Below are positions 33,444 to 46,213 of a stretch of DNA of 64,000 bases, one piece after another. The position numbers were made by a program, and so were the translations under genes. This stretch comes from Deinandra increscens subsp. villosa (Eukaryota > Streptophyta > Magnoliopsida > Asterales > Asteraceae): positions 20,856,956-20,920,955 of the forward strand of contig JBCNJP010000003.1 of the NCBI GenBank assembly GCA_039602395.1, given 5' to 3'. Numbering within the stretch: position 1 is the first letter of the stretch; every line of letters starts with the position of its first letter. The notes under the pieces are model-generated. The model was not told the DNA's origin, did not search any database, and saw only the letters and a list, made by a program, of their open reading frames with translations.

Positions 33444-36400
33444 TGTCACACCCCCAAAAATCCCACGCGCGATAACGCGCCGCAGGGAGCGTGACAAACC
33501 TGGATCGCAGTCCATTAGTTACACCAAACGATCAGTAATTAATAAAAAAGGTTGTATATTTCATTAAAATATAAATACAGAGTTTTACAAATGCGGAAGC
33601 GTAAATGCAATGAAAGTATTAATGTAAAAACACCATCACCCAAGGTGACGTGGCTTGTTAATAAAAGGGTTTTCAAATACTCATGCATGCGTACTCGTGA
33701 TACTCGAACATCCGCAACCTGAGAAATAACATGCTAAAAAGTGTCAACACAAAGGTTGGTGAGTTCACAGGTTTAATCAGTTCATCAGTTAAATGTAAAT
33801 CGACTGTTCAACAACAGTCCCAGTTCAGTGTAAATCAACTGTTCATCGACAGTTCAAGTTCAGTTTAAAATTGATTGTTCAACAACAATCAAGTTGAGTT
33901 TAAGATTAACTATTCAACAATAGTCAAGTTGAGTTTAAGATTGACTGTTCAACAACAGTTAAGTTGTAAGAGCGTAATCACTAATATATATCAAATAGCT
34001 AGCTAGGCTATATACATGAAACTTCGCACGTTGATGGTCACCGAAGCTAACAGTTGTTCATAGTTTGCCTTGTTGTGTTTAGGACGAATATAACACCCGT
34101 TCGATATCCAATCGTGCCAGAGCGACTGACCCGGGTGGGGTTTGTCAGACCCAGTAGTACTACAATATATTTCTCGCTATCGTCATTAATACTAACGGTA
34201 CCATAGGAAGGACTTTGTTGTATAGTGTGCTACAAGACTTCAAGTGATATATAAAAGTCTAATTATCTCAGTTGTGTAAATCATGCATGTTAATCTCCCC
34301 CAAAAGGATTAAAACAGTAAAATGGGGCCGTGAAACTCACCTTAGGTTGCACAGCAAAGTTTCCAGACAAACAGTTAAGTCAAGTAGCAAATACGAGTCT
34401 TGTGCAAGCAATCAATCACCTAACGAGCATAAATGTATAAGTGCGTGTGTTCGACTGAAAACGACTAAGTCTAACGTACACAACGAAAATAAATGATCGT
34501 GAACTTCAGAACAATTCGAGGATGACACGTTTGCCGAATCTGAGCGGTTATCAAAATGACATGAAAATATAAAATATACCAATAATATATATTTTCTAGA
34601 TTCACATATTTATATATCATTTATAAACCAAATACGCAAGACTATGCTAATAATAAGTTTATAAACGTGAAACAGGTATATTAAAACTTCAATTGTTTTA
34701 ATAAATCCAATGATATGTGTTTGTATATGATTATGAATATATACATATATATATATATTTTACCATGTACATAAAACTCATGATTCTTGGGTTTAGAATC
34801 AATATATATACTAATATATATGAAACTACACCTTAGTTTAAAAACGTCAAAGTTTACGGGTTTAATAGGCCAAAATACAGTTTACGGGACTTGGAACATG
34901 TTCGGAATGGTTTGGGGATCGAAAATATGACAATGGAGGGTGAAATCAGATCTAAAAAGGTTAATAAAAATGTTTTGAAGGTCGACAAGGGTCGAACATG
35001 CGACCTCCTGGGTCGACATGCATGTAGCTCTAACCGCCAGGACAGTTCTCCGATATTGGTTTTGATCTGATTTATAAATTCTTTTATGTATAAGCAGGAC
35101 TGGGCCAAGTTTATCATACAACGAATTAAAGAAAAAGTTTTAACAATGGAGAGTTGCGGGTTTCAGATTTCGAACTAGCGTCCCTCAGGGACAAATACGC
35201 GGACACCAACCACCCAGCCACCCGTGCCCAGTTAAGTGTCTAGTTACCATCGCAGCACCTAAATATTGCTATAACCCGAGTCCCGGCTGTCATCTTCCTC
35301 ACCAAGACCCATCTACTCGCCGGAACCCTAATCCGGTCGCCGGAATTTCGCGAAAACGTAGATCAGAGAACCACGAAATCGAAGCGACAAACATAGCTTA
35401 AGTATTACCTTGAGTCGAAGATGATGTTATTGACGTGTTTGTGATGCCGAAATCGAACCCGAAGCTCTGAACGACGAACACCGAGCTACGACCACGGTTC
35501 TGCACTATCTGATGACCTTCGCGGTTGCTCGGTTAGGGATTCACGATCACCACATGAGTGGTCGAATGGTTGTCGTAGTGGTGGTGGATGGACGATAACT
35601 TCTTGAGTTTTGGTGGTTTTCTCTTACCGGCGACGTGAAGAAAACGAGTGAGGAAGCGAGAGGCGATTGATTGTGTTGAATGATGAGTCAAGCAGAGTAT
35701 GACGATGCCTGACTACAATGGTGTAATCACATCGTAAAAGCTTGCAATGAATTGAGTACAATTGACACCGATCGGTTACCGGTACGTGAATCGTTCACCG
35801 TCGGTTACATGCATCCGTTACCTGGTCACTAACTCGATCTTTCCCCTATTGACGGAAGACTGGTCCCTCCTATACAGTTACACACTATGCAACTGAATCT
35901 TCAGAAATGACAGGACACCAACCCCTTCCAACCTTTATATAAGCACAAGAAAGTTTTAGGAAGATTGACAGAAATCGGTCCTTCGGGGGTTTATAAAATT
36001 TTAAAGATGTTAACGGTCTTAACCGGAATCAAGACCATTAACGACCGGATCGAGTGTACGTGCAAAACACATAGATATATCCAAATCGTATGACGTTTAT
36101 AAGAATACAATCCTTCAATCGCTCACATAAAATCATGAATGAAAGTGTCATAAATATGTACTTTAGGTTCACATTATATCATAGATATAAATTTATGATT
36201 TATATAATTAAATTCACATGAAACCATAGAATAAACTAGTGGCTATAGATTAGTGTCTTGTTTAGTTCTCATAACCCAATTGGTTCGTCATAATGATCTA
36301 TCTCCCTATATATAGTATCATATAAAATTATAACATCCACTGATCGCATAAAGTCATAGAATCACAATATATGATTTACATGAAATCATGGAATTTCAAA

Positions 36401-36523
36401 CGTCTAGACTTAAGTGCATGCTCGAAAGTCAACAAGTCAACACATAAATGTTCACACAACATTTAATACGGTTTACGTTCAGTTAATGTTAAAAAAAATG
36501 ACCTGAAAAGTCGGATTGTCACA
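33444..36523 (-). repeat. Gypsy-like element 3' LTR
   Basis: A 3080-bp LTR. The 74-codon frame at 34272-34496 is repeated in the other LTR and is not a gene. The 33795-33965 stretch holds the hairpin array described separately. Confidence 0.93.
33802..33960. repeat. Five tandem hairpins, 35-36-bp period (left LTR)
   Basis: Palindromic units at 33802-33819, 33837-33854, 33873-33890, 33908-33925 and 33943-33960, of the form GACTGTTCAACAACAGTC. Stem bases differ between units, but pairing is mostly kept (for example GATTGTT with AACAATC). Confidence 0.85.
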
Positions 36524-36542
36524 GTATCCCCTTGTTGAAGAA
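36524..36542 (-). other. Gypsy-like element polypurine tract
   Basis: On the minus strand, next to the 3' LTR, this reads TTCAACAAGGGGATAC. Confidence 0.6.
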
Positions 36543-39500
36543 TTTTCGTCCCGAAAATTGAATAACGTGGTTAACAAGTTGATCTCAAAAGGAATAAAAA
36601 ATTTCTCAGTCGTCACATCATCCCCTTGTTGAAAGAATTTCGTCCCGAAATTTATTCAGTCACAATTATTTTAAGAATCGAATTGACAGCAATGTATCGA
36701 AAGAATCCAGGTTTCCTACTCCAAAAGGAGTCAAGAATGTTATGATCAAGAATGTGTACATGATGTTGAGGAGGTGCCAAGTATTTATAGGTTTTCGAAA
36801 GGAATTTGAATCGAAAGTACATAAAATAATTTTTCTTATCAGGCGTTCTCTTACGAGAAGTGTTGAACAAATGTAATACAGGAATCGTGTTGCGTAACCT
36901 GGCTAAACAGAGTGACACGATAACATAAGTATCTGAAATCAAAATTTCCATACGAAGATGAATCATGATACGTCCGAGTAGTTTCCAGCTATTGTACCCA
37001 ATGCTAGGAGTGGGGTTCCTACGTCGTGTCTCATTTTCTGTTAAGGAATTCGCATTCACCAATACCCAAGTGAATCAAAGAGAAAGAAATTTGAGTATGA
37101 GAAGATTGTGTGTGCATCAGGTCAATCGGAGTTTGTTTAATAGACCCATCGCGTAACGAAAATGTAAACATCTAGATTTTCCCTACCAACTAGCACATAG
37201 CATAGAATTACACAAGACGAATCAAGTTGATGTCAGGTTACTGGTTGATCTAGTCTTTATGGTGTTATGATCCATTAAGTTCACATGATTTACATTAACA
37301 TTAAAAATCACTTTTCATGCAATAATGATCCAGATGACATTTGAGTCTCTATGAAGGCTTCCTTTAATGATTGATATGGCCACCACATACTAGCATGCAA
37401 TCTATCGTGAAGGTTTTACCATACAACACATACAATTGTCTCAACACCTTATACACTAGCATACAACCCTAACATGGCAGGTCTAGCATATACGTTCATA
37501 AACTAACCAACACAACCCATACGGTGCAAAGTTAACGGGGCAACTTCACACAGTCTTGTCATTCCCACAGAGGTAGGAGACTTAGGACCTTGTATGGTGT
37601 ATGGTTTTCATACCCAAATCAAGTTAATACATTCACAACATGTCATTTTCTTGTTCCTAACATGTTTCATACACATAACTAGTCATACAATTCTACGCAA
37701 CTTATGTTTAAACCAACACTTTAATGATTAGTCAGTTTTTATACCCTAAACATAGGATTAACTTCTCAAATTTAGCATGCATAAACACATATGTTTTGTA
37801 AACATTTCCCATGAGACGATCAAAAGCAAACAAACTATTTATCATGGTTAAAATCAACAGCTGCTCACATACTAAAATATAAGTGGTAACACATTGATGT
37901 TGTGACGAAAGGACTGAGGTCCACAGATAAATCCAATCAAGAGCTTATTGCCATTTTAAGGGTAACACGTAGCGGTTTGTTTTATAAAAGAATTACTCAA
38001 TTCTGTTAAGTTTTATTCGGGAAATATCATATACAATTAGGTTCAAATTCAAGTTAGGGAGCAGTATCATGCAACATATCATCATGCAAATTACATCGCT
38101 AAAGAATCCAAAAAAAAAAATAATAAATAAATAAAATAAAAATTAGGGCGAAAGTTTAACAAAACAAAAGTGTAAACTATAAGGTACCGAATATCGACAA
38201 TTTATCTGCACGGTTACGCATGGCTTCAAGCATGAGAATAGCAAATAGAGGAAAAGTGCCAACGACTTAGTTCATGAATTCGAGTAAGCGATGGGATAAC
38301 AAGCTTATGATAGTCGTAAGTACACTTTCCAAGAATAACATGTGAGTTTAAAGTGGCACTGGTGAAGATACCAGCAGGGAGGATGCAAATAACGTAATGT
38401 ATAGTATAAAATTCACAGAGAAACATATAGTGTGCTTGACAAGGTTTGGCAGGGAATTCACGTAAATAGATATCGAAATGAACGTGTCAACGGTTATATA
38501 ATCAATCCAATAGGGTAATGTTTTGTTTGAGAAATCTTCATTGTTTAAGCTCACCAGTGTGTCCAATCTCCTTGGTGTTCTTGTGCCTCATGCGTCATGT
38601 TTCCTTTCTTATCAAAACATCGGTTCAAATGGTCTTTAAAACTAAGATAAAGCACGAAGGTGTTATAAGAGGATGTCCGCGGAACACAAAACATCAGGAT
38701 GTTCAAAAGTGGTCTTTGGCTTAGGTTGCTTGGACATATGCGTTTTGCTAGGGTTCGGTGGAGGTTTATCACGGATCAAAGGATACAAATCGGGTGTTCC
38801 ATAGAAAAGGATTGGGGATATCACCTCAGTGAATGCCAGATAGTTTATAAAAACAAGGCAGTCGACCCAAAAGTAGTGTCCCTTAAACGAGAGTCGGTAT
38901 ACTTCTTAACACACGCCTCTAAAAGTTGGAGTTGATCATTCGATCAGGTGGTTTGTCATTCATACGGGAAAACCTTTGGTTTTCAAAACGTTGATATTCA
39001 CCTGGGTCAGAACTCGCGTCTAAATCATGGCAGGAAATTCTGCTTCAGGAGAGTTTTCCTTCTAGACTCGGACAACTGAAAGCACCGAAGTTTGATTATT
39101 TTGGGTAAGTCTCTTTTGGTAGAAGTATGTAAGAGATATCTGTAATATCGGAGGAAGTAGCATTTAAGCAGTTTTGTCGAGGATCATAGTCTCGTTGGAT
39201 GGGGTTTCTCAAGATGAGGCTCTTGCGAATGACTCTAGAGTCAATCCTTGGTCTCGATACTAGGGTGTACCTGCATTCAACGTGCCACTAATGTTTATAT
39301 ATAGGGTGTACCGCAGCTAACCCACCACACTACTCAGCACCTTGAAAGTGTACCAGCAACCTACCATTACTAGCTATTAGTCAAACCACACTGGTATATT
39401 TTCATCGGAAAGTAGAGTGACTTCAAGTTTCTTCCCATACCCTTGAACGTAAAAGGGATGAGAGATTAAAAACCTCAATACGTTGTACAAACAAAAGGTG

Positions 39501-41887
39501 CAGGTATTTCCATTCACGAGACCAGTAGGATGCGTAGAGCTTTGCTCATTCTCAGTGAAGATCCTCGAGAGGTTTGGCACGCGCAGTGCGAATATCATAA
39601 AGCTTCAGATTTCAAGACGATCAAAATTTATAAACAGGCCAACAAGGTTTAAGTTCAAGCTGGGGGTTCATCAATGAAAGTTTTCATGAAAATGATGATG
39701 AGGATTCGCGTACACCAGAGAATTTGTCGATAGCTGTCAATGACAAGAGCACTAATAAAATATACACAATGTAGGGATAACTTGGTGTACTCAATGCGTA
39801 AGAAGGGAAAATACAGGTTGATCGTACGAGTTAGCTATCGATAATAAGAAGTTCATGCTCAATGGGTGTAAATAGGGTTTCCATAAAAAGCTTTGTATTG
39901 TTACTGCGATTGGGGTACAAGGTAGCCTTATCATCAATGGTGTTTAACTAGTAGAAAAGCTAACCAAAAGTGTAACACCTTCCGGTTCGAAGCTTGAGAA
40001 GCTCATCCAAGACATAAAGGATTACAAAAGCGTGAGAATCAGAAATTATTGGTTGTTAAATCGTAAAAGGTTCGAATCGTGCAGACATAAGTCAATCAGC
40101 ACAGGTTCGAAGAGGCCAATCGGGATAGTCATTACGTTAAAATTGGAAGTCATCAGTCTGAAAATTTAGGAAGGCTTCTCACCAACCTTAGCTCCCATTG
40201 GAAGATAAATATGCTGTGTGATGGGGTAGGCAGTTTGTACAATCGTGACGATGTTGCTGGCAACAAATTATTGGTTCGCGCAAGAAAATCAGGGAGTATG
40301 AATCTTCGAAGGGTAAATTCACAAGAGTCTTCAGCCAAGAAAATAGGTTGCAGTGCTTACTATATATCGATATTATATAACTCGTTTATCCATTATTTCC
40401 TGGGTATTCCCTCGGTGAATGTATACCCGAGTTGTCTCACGATCGTAGAGTTTCAGGGATTGATACAGTCGGTGAGAAGTCGTGAAGGTAGAATTATGAC
40501 TCAAGATGAATTCAAACCAGTCAAAGGTTTCTTCGAGAGTGTTCGTAGTTAAGGAAAACCTTGTCTTTGAAATGAAACGGGCGAGACGATGTCCTACCAG
40601 GACCAGCTTCTCGTAATATTCTTAAGAGGGTTCAGCAAATGGGTTAGAATCCATACGTAAAAAGGGATCAGATCAGGTGTGATAGCATTTACAAGGATAT
40701 GTGGCTTCAACCATCCGGTTGAGCTCAACATGCTTGACATTTATATATATTCATGGGGTTTTGAAATAAGAGATTGTATCCTTTACAACCATCAGTTTGC
40801 CGAGTAGGATTCTCCAGGATTTCTATACACTGCAAATTACATTTACGTGTGCACCCGTAACTGTAATTTACCTTATATGGTCACCCTAGTTCCTCTTACT
40901 TCAACTACCAGGTGTTATAGGTACATATGAGATGTCCACACAGTGGGTATCAAGAATGGGGTCACTAACCCAAAGTTATTCTGGCCAGGATTCGTTAAAG
41001 AAACAAGTTTCAAGAATAGAATGCTCGCTCTAATTGGAATGACCCACCCGAAGCGAGTCAGCCAGATATTTAGCTCAATAGGATCTGAGTAGGGTTTATC
41101 ATAATGAACCTAGCTTAGCTCGGAGATATAGAATGATTACTACACATACCGACATGATCATAAGTCCGATATATGAGAAAAAGAAAAAAAATCAGTTAGT
41201 ACACATCAAGTACTGTTTAGTTTATAAGAGTCTCATTCAAGTTACTTCATTCCAACGCAACCATGCGATGGAAACAAGAAGGGAAAGATCTTAGAAGATC
41301 AGAGCAAATGTGAAAAGACCAGGATAACGAAGGTAGACACAAGTTTTCACATAAGTAACCACTTGAATACACACAATGCTGTCACTATTGAAGTTGAATG
41401 ATCACACTATTAGCACGTCATGATTACATTCCCTGAACACGGGAGTTGAGCTGTATATGCAAGGTAGGTATAGCAAGAACCTTCGAAGTTACAGGAAAGG
41501 TTTAAGAGCAAGAAAGGGTATCACACCACCTTCCTAAGTAAGCACTCGTCCAATGTCAGGGTACTACGCCCAGTCCTTCAGTCTAGCATAATCCCGAGCA
41601 TCAAACTGCTCGTCAAGAGTGAAATTGTGATCCTCTGATCCGATTCGACGTCTCGTCGTCCATGGATGCTAGATAAGAGATATACTACTCGGAGATGTTG
41701 AAGTCGAATCGAGGATAACAGGCTCCATGCCATGGGTATAAGAGAACTACATGATAAAACAAAACGATATATTGTAGACCAAGTGCTTGTAGGAGTGAGT
41801 ATCACGATGCATGAGAAAAGGTTTAGGTGTGCAACTAATGCAAAACAGTTACAGTCTAAGATGAAAAGCTTAGTTCGCTGTAACCAT
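36524..41887 (-). other. Internal region of the gypsy-like element, no coding domain
   Basis: I read all longer frames here and found no gag, protease, RT, RNase H or integrase motif on either strand. The longest frame on the element's strand (36652-37062) has no recognisable similarity. It could be a heavily decayed coding region or a true non-coding cargo. Confidence 0.65.
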
Positions 41888-41901
41888 GGGCTCTGATACC
41901 A
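41888..41901 (-). other. Gypsy-like element primer-binding site
   Basis: On the minus strand this is TGGTATCAGAGCCC, three bases from the LTR, matching initiator tRNA-Met. Confidence 0.9.
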
Positions 41902-42262
41902 ATCTGTCACACCCCCAAAAATCCCACGCGCGATAACGCGCCGCAGGGAGCGTGACAAACCAGGATCGCAGTCCATTAGTTACACCAAACGATCAGTAAT
42001 TAATAAAAAAGGTTGTATATTTCATTAAAATATAAATACAGAGTTTTACAAATGCGGAAGCGTAAATGCAATGAAAGTATTAATGTAAAAACACCATCAC
42101 CCAAGGTGACGTGGCTTGTTAATAAAAGGGTTTTCAAATACTCATGCATGCGTACTCGTGATACTCGAACATCCGCAACCTGAGAAATAACATGCTAAAA
42201 AGTGTCAACACAAAGGTTGGTGAGTTCACAGGTTTAATCAGTTCATCAGTTAAATGTAAATC

Positions 42263-42421
42263 GACTGTTCAACAACAGTCCCAGTTCAGTGTAAATCAAC
42301 TGTTCATCGACAGTTCAAGTTCAGTTTAAAATTGATTGTTCAACAACAATCAAGTTGAGTTTAAGATTAACTATTCAACAATAGTCAAGTTGAGTTTAAG
42401 ATTGACTGTTCAACAACAGTT
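42263..42421. repeat. Five tandem hairpins (right LTR copy)
   Basis: The copy of the 33802-33960 array in the other LTR, at a constant offset of 8461 bases and unchanged by eye. Confidence 0.85.
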
Positions 42422-43643
42422 AAGTTGTAAGAGCGTAATCACTAATATATATCAAATAGCTAGCTAGGCTATATACATGAAACTTCGCACGTTGATGGTC
42501 ACCGAAGCTAACAGTTGTTCATAGTTTGCCTTGTTGTGTTTAGGACGAATATAACACCCGTTCGATATCCAATCGTGCCAGAGCGACTGACCCGGGTGGG
42601 GTTTGTCAGACCCAGTAGTACTACAATATATTTCTCGCTATCGTCATTAATACTAACGGTACCATAGGAAGGACTTTGTTGTATAGTGTGCTACAAGACT
42701 TCAAGTGATATATAAAAGTCTAATTATCTCAGTTGTGTAAATCATGCATGTTAATCTCCCCCAAAAGGATTAAAACAGTAAAATGGGGCCGTGAAACTCA
42801 CCTTAGGTTGCACAGCAAAGTTTCCAGACAAACAGTTAAGTCAAGTAGCAAATACGAGTCTTGTGCAAGCAATCAATCACCTAACGAGCATAAATGTATA
42901 AGTGCGTGTGTTCGACTGAAAACGACTAAGTCTAACGTACACAACGAAAATAAATGATCGTGAACTTCAGAACAATTCGAGGATGACACGTTTGCCGAAT
43001 CTGAGCGGTTATCAAAATGACATGAAAATATAAAATATACCAATAATATATATTTTCTAGATTCACATATTTATATACATTTATAAACCAAATACGCAAC
43101 CTATGCTAATAATAAGTTTATAAACGTGAAACAGGTATTTAAAACTTCAATTGTTTTAATAAACCAATTATGTGTTTGTATATATTATGAATATATACAT
43201 ATATATATATATTTTATGTAAAAACTCATGATTTTTAGATCAATATATATACTAATATATTGAAACTACACCTTAGTTTAAAAACGTCAAAGTTTACGGG
43301 TTTAATAGGCCAAAATACAGTTTACGGGACTTGGAACATGTTCGGAATGGTTTGGGGATCGAAAATATGACAATGGAGGGTGAAATCAGATCTAAAAAGG
43401 TTAATAAAAATGTTTTGAAGGTGACAAGGGTCGAACATGCGACCCCTGGGTCGACATGCATGTAGCTTAACCGCCAGGACAGCTCCGATATTGGTTTTGA
43501 TCTGATTTAAAATTCTTTTATTTAACAGACTGGGCCAAGTTTATCATACAACGAATTAAAGAAAAAGAAAATGGAGAGTGCGGGTTTCGATTTCGAACTA
43601 GCGCCCTCAGGGACAAATACGCGGACACCAACCACCCAGCCAC

Positions 43644-45015
43644 CAGGGGCGAATTTTAATGGGGGCCAGGCCGGGCCCCGGCCCGTCTTGTATTTTCGCT
43701 CAGAAGTAGGAATTTACACTCGTTCGGTTTGATTTTTTTTTATATGTGTAGTCTGGCCCGGTCTATATATTCATGAGGAGTAATAAAAATTAGAAAATCT
43801 CCACAGCACAACTGGTTCACGCTTGAAATTTTTAACATAGAGACCTTGAGTTCGAAACTAGCAATCATTCGTTTTCTTTTTTGCATTTTCCTATGGTTTT
43901 TATAAACCTAAAAACTTAAGAAATCCCTCCCCCACCCTCGCTATTTTCTCAGACGCGACCCTCAACCCTCACGCTATTCTATTCGCCCCTGCCTCACGCT
44001 GCCACAATCCCACGCACCGCCACCCCTCACCATTCCCGGCGCTGCCGACCTCTGCCGGACCGGGACTGCCCCTCGCCGGATGCTTTTGAGTTGGGGTTTT
44101 ATTTTGCTGGTTTTCTCTGCTTTCCTTTTGATTCTAGATGCTTTTGAGCTTCATAAAGGCCAAAAAACCAAGAAAATTTCAGGTAATTTCTACTTTAATA
44201 ATCCTTTCAATTGCTTGATTTTGGGGAATTGATGATTGATGGTAGACTAGGTTCAGATTTGAAGATTATGGATCCGTTTGAACAATTGAACTTTATATGA
44301 CTCCTTGATCTGGGCAGATTTGAAAATTAGGGTTCCACTTTTTTAACTTTATATGAATCTGGGGGAAAGAGTAGAAGGCAAGGAATTGAAAGTTGGTTGG
44401 GCAAACTTGGTACTGCCTCTGGTGGTTTTTTTTCTAGCAAAGGGGATATGTTTGCATTTTCCTTCGTATTGTGTTTGGCTAGTTTTGTTATGTATTTGTT
44501 TTGTGTTTTGGATTGGTACTTGTATCCAGCTCCTTGCTGGTTGTTATTTTTTATATTATGTCTTGCCGTTTCAAAAAAAAAAAAATTGCTTACATGCTTC
44601 TTTTCTATAATGTTGCTTTTGTTTTGCTAGGATGATTAAGGTTTAATAAGAAGTACTTTTTTTTTTGGTTAAAAGAAGTACTTAGGTTTCTACTTTGATA
44701 TGATTTTATACTTGTTGTTAGGTCTCTTGTTTCAATGGTGGAAATTTTGAATCTGTACTTCTGAATGGAGGTGAGATTTGTGTTGTTGCTAATGCTGATG
44801 CTGATGCTTTTGGCTATAGGTATGGATTATGTTGTTACTCACTTGCTCTATAATTACTTGATTTTGTGTAATTGTGACCCAACCCGAACCAACTATTCGA
44901 CCCGAATACTCGATCCGAACATATAACTCAATTGTTAAAACCAAACGATAACCTAAAAAAATTTTGACCCTTAACTTTCGGCCCGCGTGGACTTTTTGGT
45001 CAAGCTTCGCCACTG
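43644..45015. mobile_element. Non-autonomous hAT-type DNA transposon
   Basis: A 1372-bp insertion present only in the right LTR. The ends are CAGGGGCGAA and, inverted, CAGTGGCGAAG. It is flanked by an 8-bp duplication, CCAGCCAC (43636-43643 and 45016-45023). The CAGNGGCG ends and 8-bp duplication fit hAT. It holds no transposase. It carries GC-rich gene-like text (43925-44090) and a LINE tail, so it may have picked up host or LINE DNA. Confidence 0.85.
44400..44585 (+). mobile_element. LINE 3' tail inside the hAT element
   Basis: The end text GTATCCAGCTCCTTGCTGG, followed by TTGCCGTTTC and 13 A residues (44573-44585), parallels the LINE tail at 24070-24134 (CTAGCTCCTCGCTAGG, then A run). The frame at 44353-44610 reads across this tail and is not a gene. 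Confidence 0.6.
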
Positions 45016-46213
45016 CCAGCCACCCGGCCCATTAATGTTATAACGCAGCACCTTATTGCTATAACTCGAGTCCCGGCTGTCATCTTCCTCCCAAACCCAT
45101 CTACTCGCCGGAACCCTAATCCGGTCGCCGGAATTTCGCGAAAACGTGATCAGAGAACACGAAATGAAGCGCAAACATAGCTTAAGTTTACCTTGAGTCG
45201 AAGATATGTTATTGACGTGTTTGTGATGCCGAAATCGAACCCGAAGCTCGAACGCGAACACCGAGCACGACCACGGTTTGCACTTCTGATGCCTTCCGGT
45301 TGCTCGTTAGGGATTCACGATCACCACAGAGTGGTCGAATGGTTGTGTAGTGGTGGTGGATGGACGATAACTTCTTGGTTTTGGTGGTTTTCTCTTTCCG
45401 GCGACGTGAGAAAACGAGTGGGAACGAGAGGGATTATTGTGTTGATGATGGTAAGCAAATGACGAGCCTCTCAAGGTGTAATCACTCGTAAAAGCTGCAA
45501 TGAATTGAGTAAATACACCGATCGGTTACCGGTACGTGAATCGTTCACCGTCGGTTACATCATCCGACCTTCACAACCGACTTTCCCCTATTGACGGAAA
45601 TGGTCCCTCCTATACATACACACTATGCAACTGAATTTCAGAAATGACGACACCAACCCCTTAACCTTTATATAAAAAGAAAGTTTTAAAGATTGACAGA
45701 ATCGGTCCTTCGGGGTTTTTTTTTTAAAGTGTTAACGGTCTTAACGGGATCAAGACCTTAGACGGTGAGTGTACGTGCAAAACCAAGATATATCCAACAT
45801 GACGTTTATAAGATACAATCCTTCAATCGCTCACATAAAATCATGAATGAAAGTGTATAAATATGTACTTTAGGTTACATTATATCATAGATATAAATTT
45901 ATGATTTATATAATTAAATTCACATGAAACCATAGAATAAACTAGTGGCTAAGATTAGTTCTTTTTAGTTCTCAAACCCAATTGGTTCTCAAATGATCTT
46001 CTCCCTATATATATATATATATATATAAATAGATCGCATAAAGTCATAGAATCACAATATATGATTTACATGAAATCATGGAATTTCAAACGTCTAGACT
46101 TAAGTGCATGCTCGAAAGTCAACAAGTCAACACATAAATGTTCACACAACATTTAATACGGTTTACGTTCAGTTAATGTTAAAAAAAATGACCTGAAAAG
46201 TCGGATTGTCACA

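Larger units (their letters stand above)
33444..46213 (-). mobile_element. Non-autonomous gypsy-like LTR element (LARD-like)
   Basis: It has long LTRs starting TGTCACACCCCC and ending GATTGTCACA, an initiator-tRNA-Met primer-binding site by the right LTR, a polypurine tract by the left LTR, and a perfect target duplication AGCGG (33439-33443 and 46214-46218). The internal 5.4 kb has no frame with a recognised domain. Long LTRs with a non-coding interior are the description of large retrotransposon derivatives. The text before the 3' LTR (TTTCGTCCCGAAATT) is of the kind seen at the 3' end of plant gypsy elements. Confidence 0.9.
41905..46213 (-). repeat. Gypsy-like element 5' LTR with hAT insertion
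   Basis: The partner of 33444-36523, with the hAT element at 43644-45015. The first 1.17 kb is almost identical to the partner. From about 43076 to 46030 it shows many small deletions, and after that it matches again. Confidence 0.92.

Noticed and set aside
32847..33515. Several Gly/Arg-rich frames on both strands of the GC-rich LTR segment (also 52896-53533 and 46206-46436)
   Set aside because: They are shadow frames in (GCC)-rich DNA. Only the sense-strand frame with its splice donor was kept as a candidate.
33802..33960. CRISPR-like array
   Set aside because: Regular 35-36-bp spacing, but the units are varied hairpins inside a plant LTR and occur in both LTR copies, with no cas genes and no bacterial context.
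34272..34496. 74-codon frame identical to one at 42733-42957
   Set aside because: The identity is due to the paired LTRs of one element and does not show a conserved gene.
36524..41887. Hidden gag-pol of the gypsy-like element
   Set aside because: I found no RT, integrase or zinc-knuckle motif in any of the longer frames. A profile search could still find remnants.
44353..44630. Hydrophobic 77-85-codon frames suggesting a membrane protein
   Set aside because: They lie over T-rich LINE tail text with a poly(A) run inside the hAT element.
43636..45024. Mutator-like element with 9-bp duplication CCAGCCACC
   Set aside because: Counting the shared C as part of the terminal CAGGGGCGAA gives an 8-bp duplication with hAT-type ends, which is the better fit.
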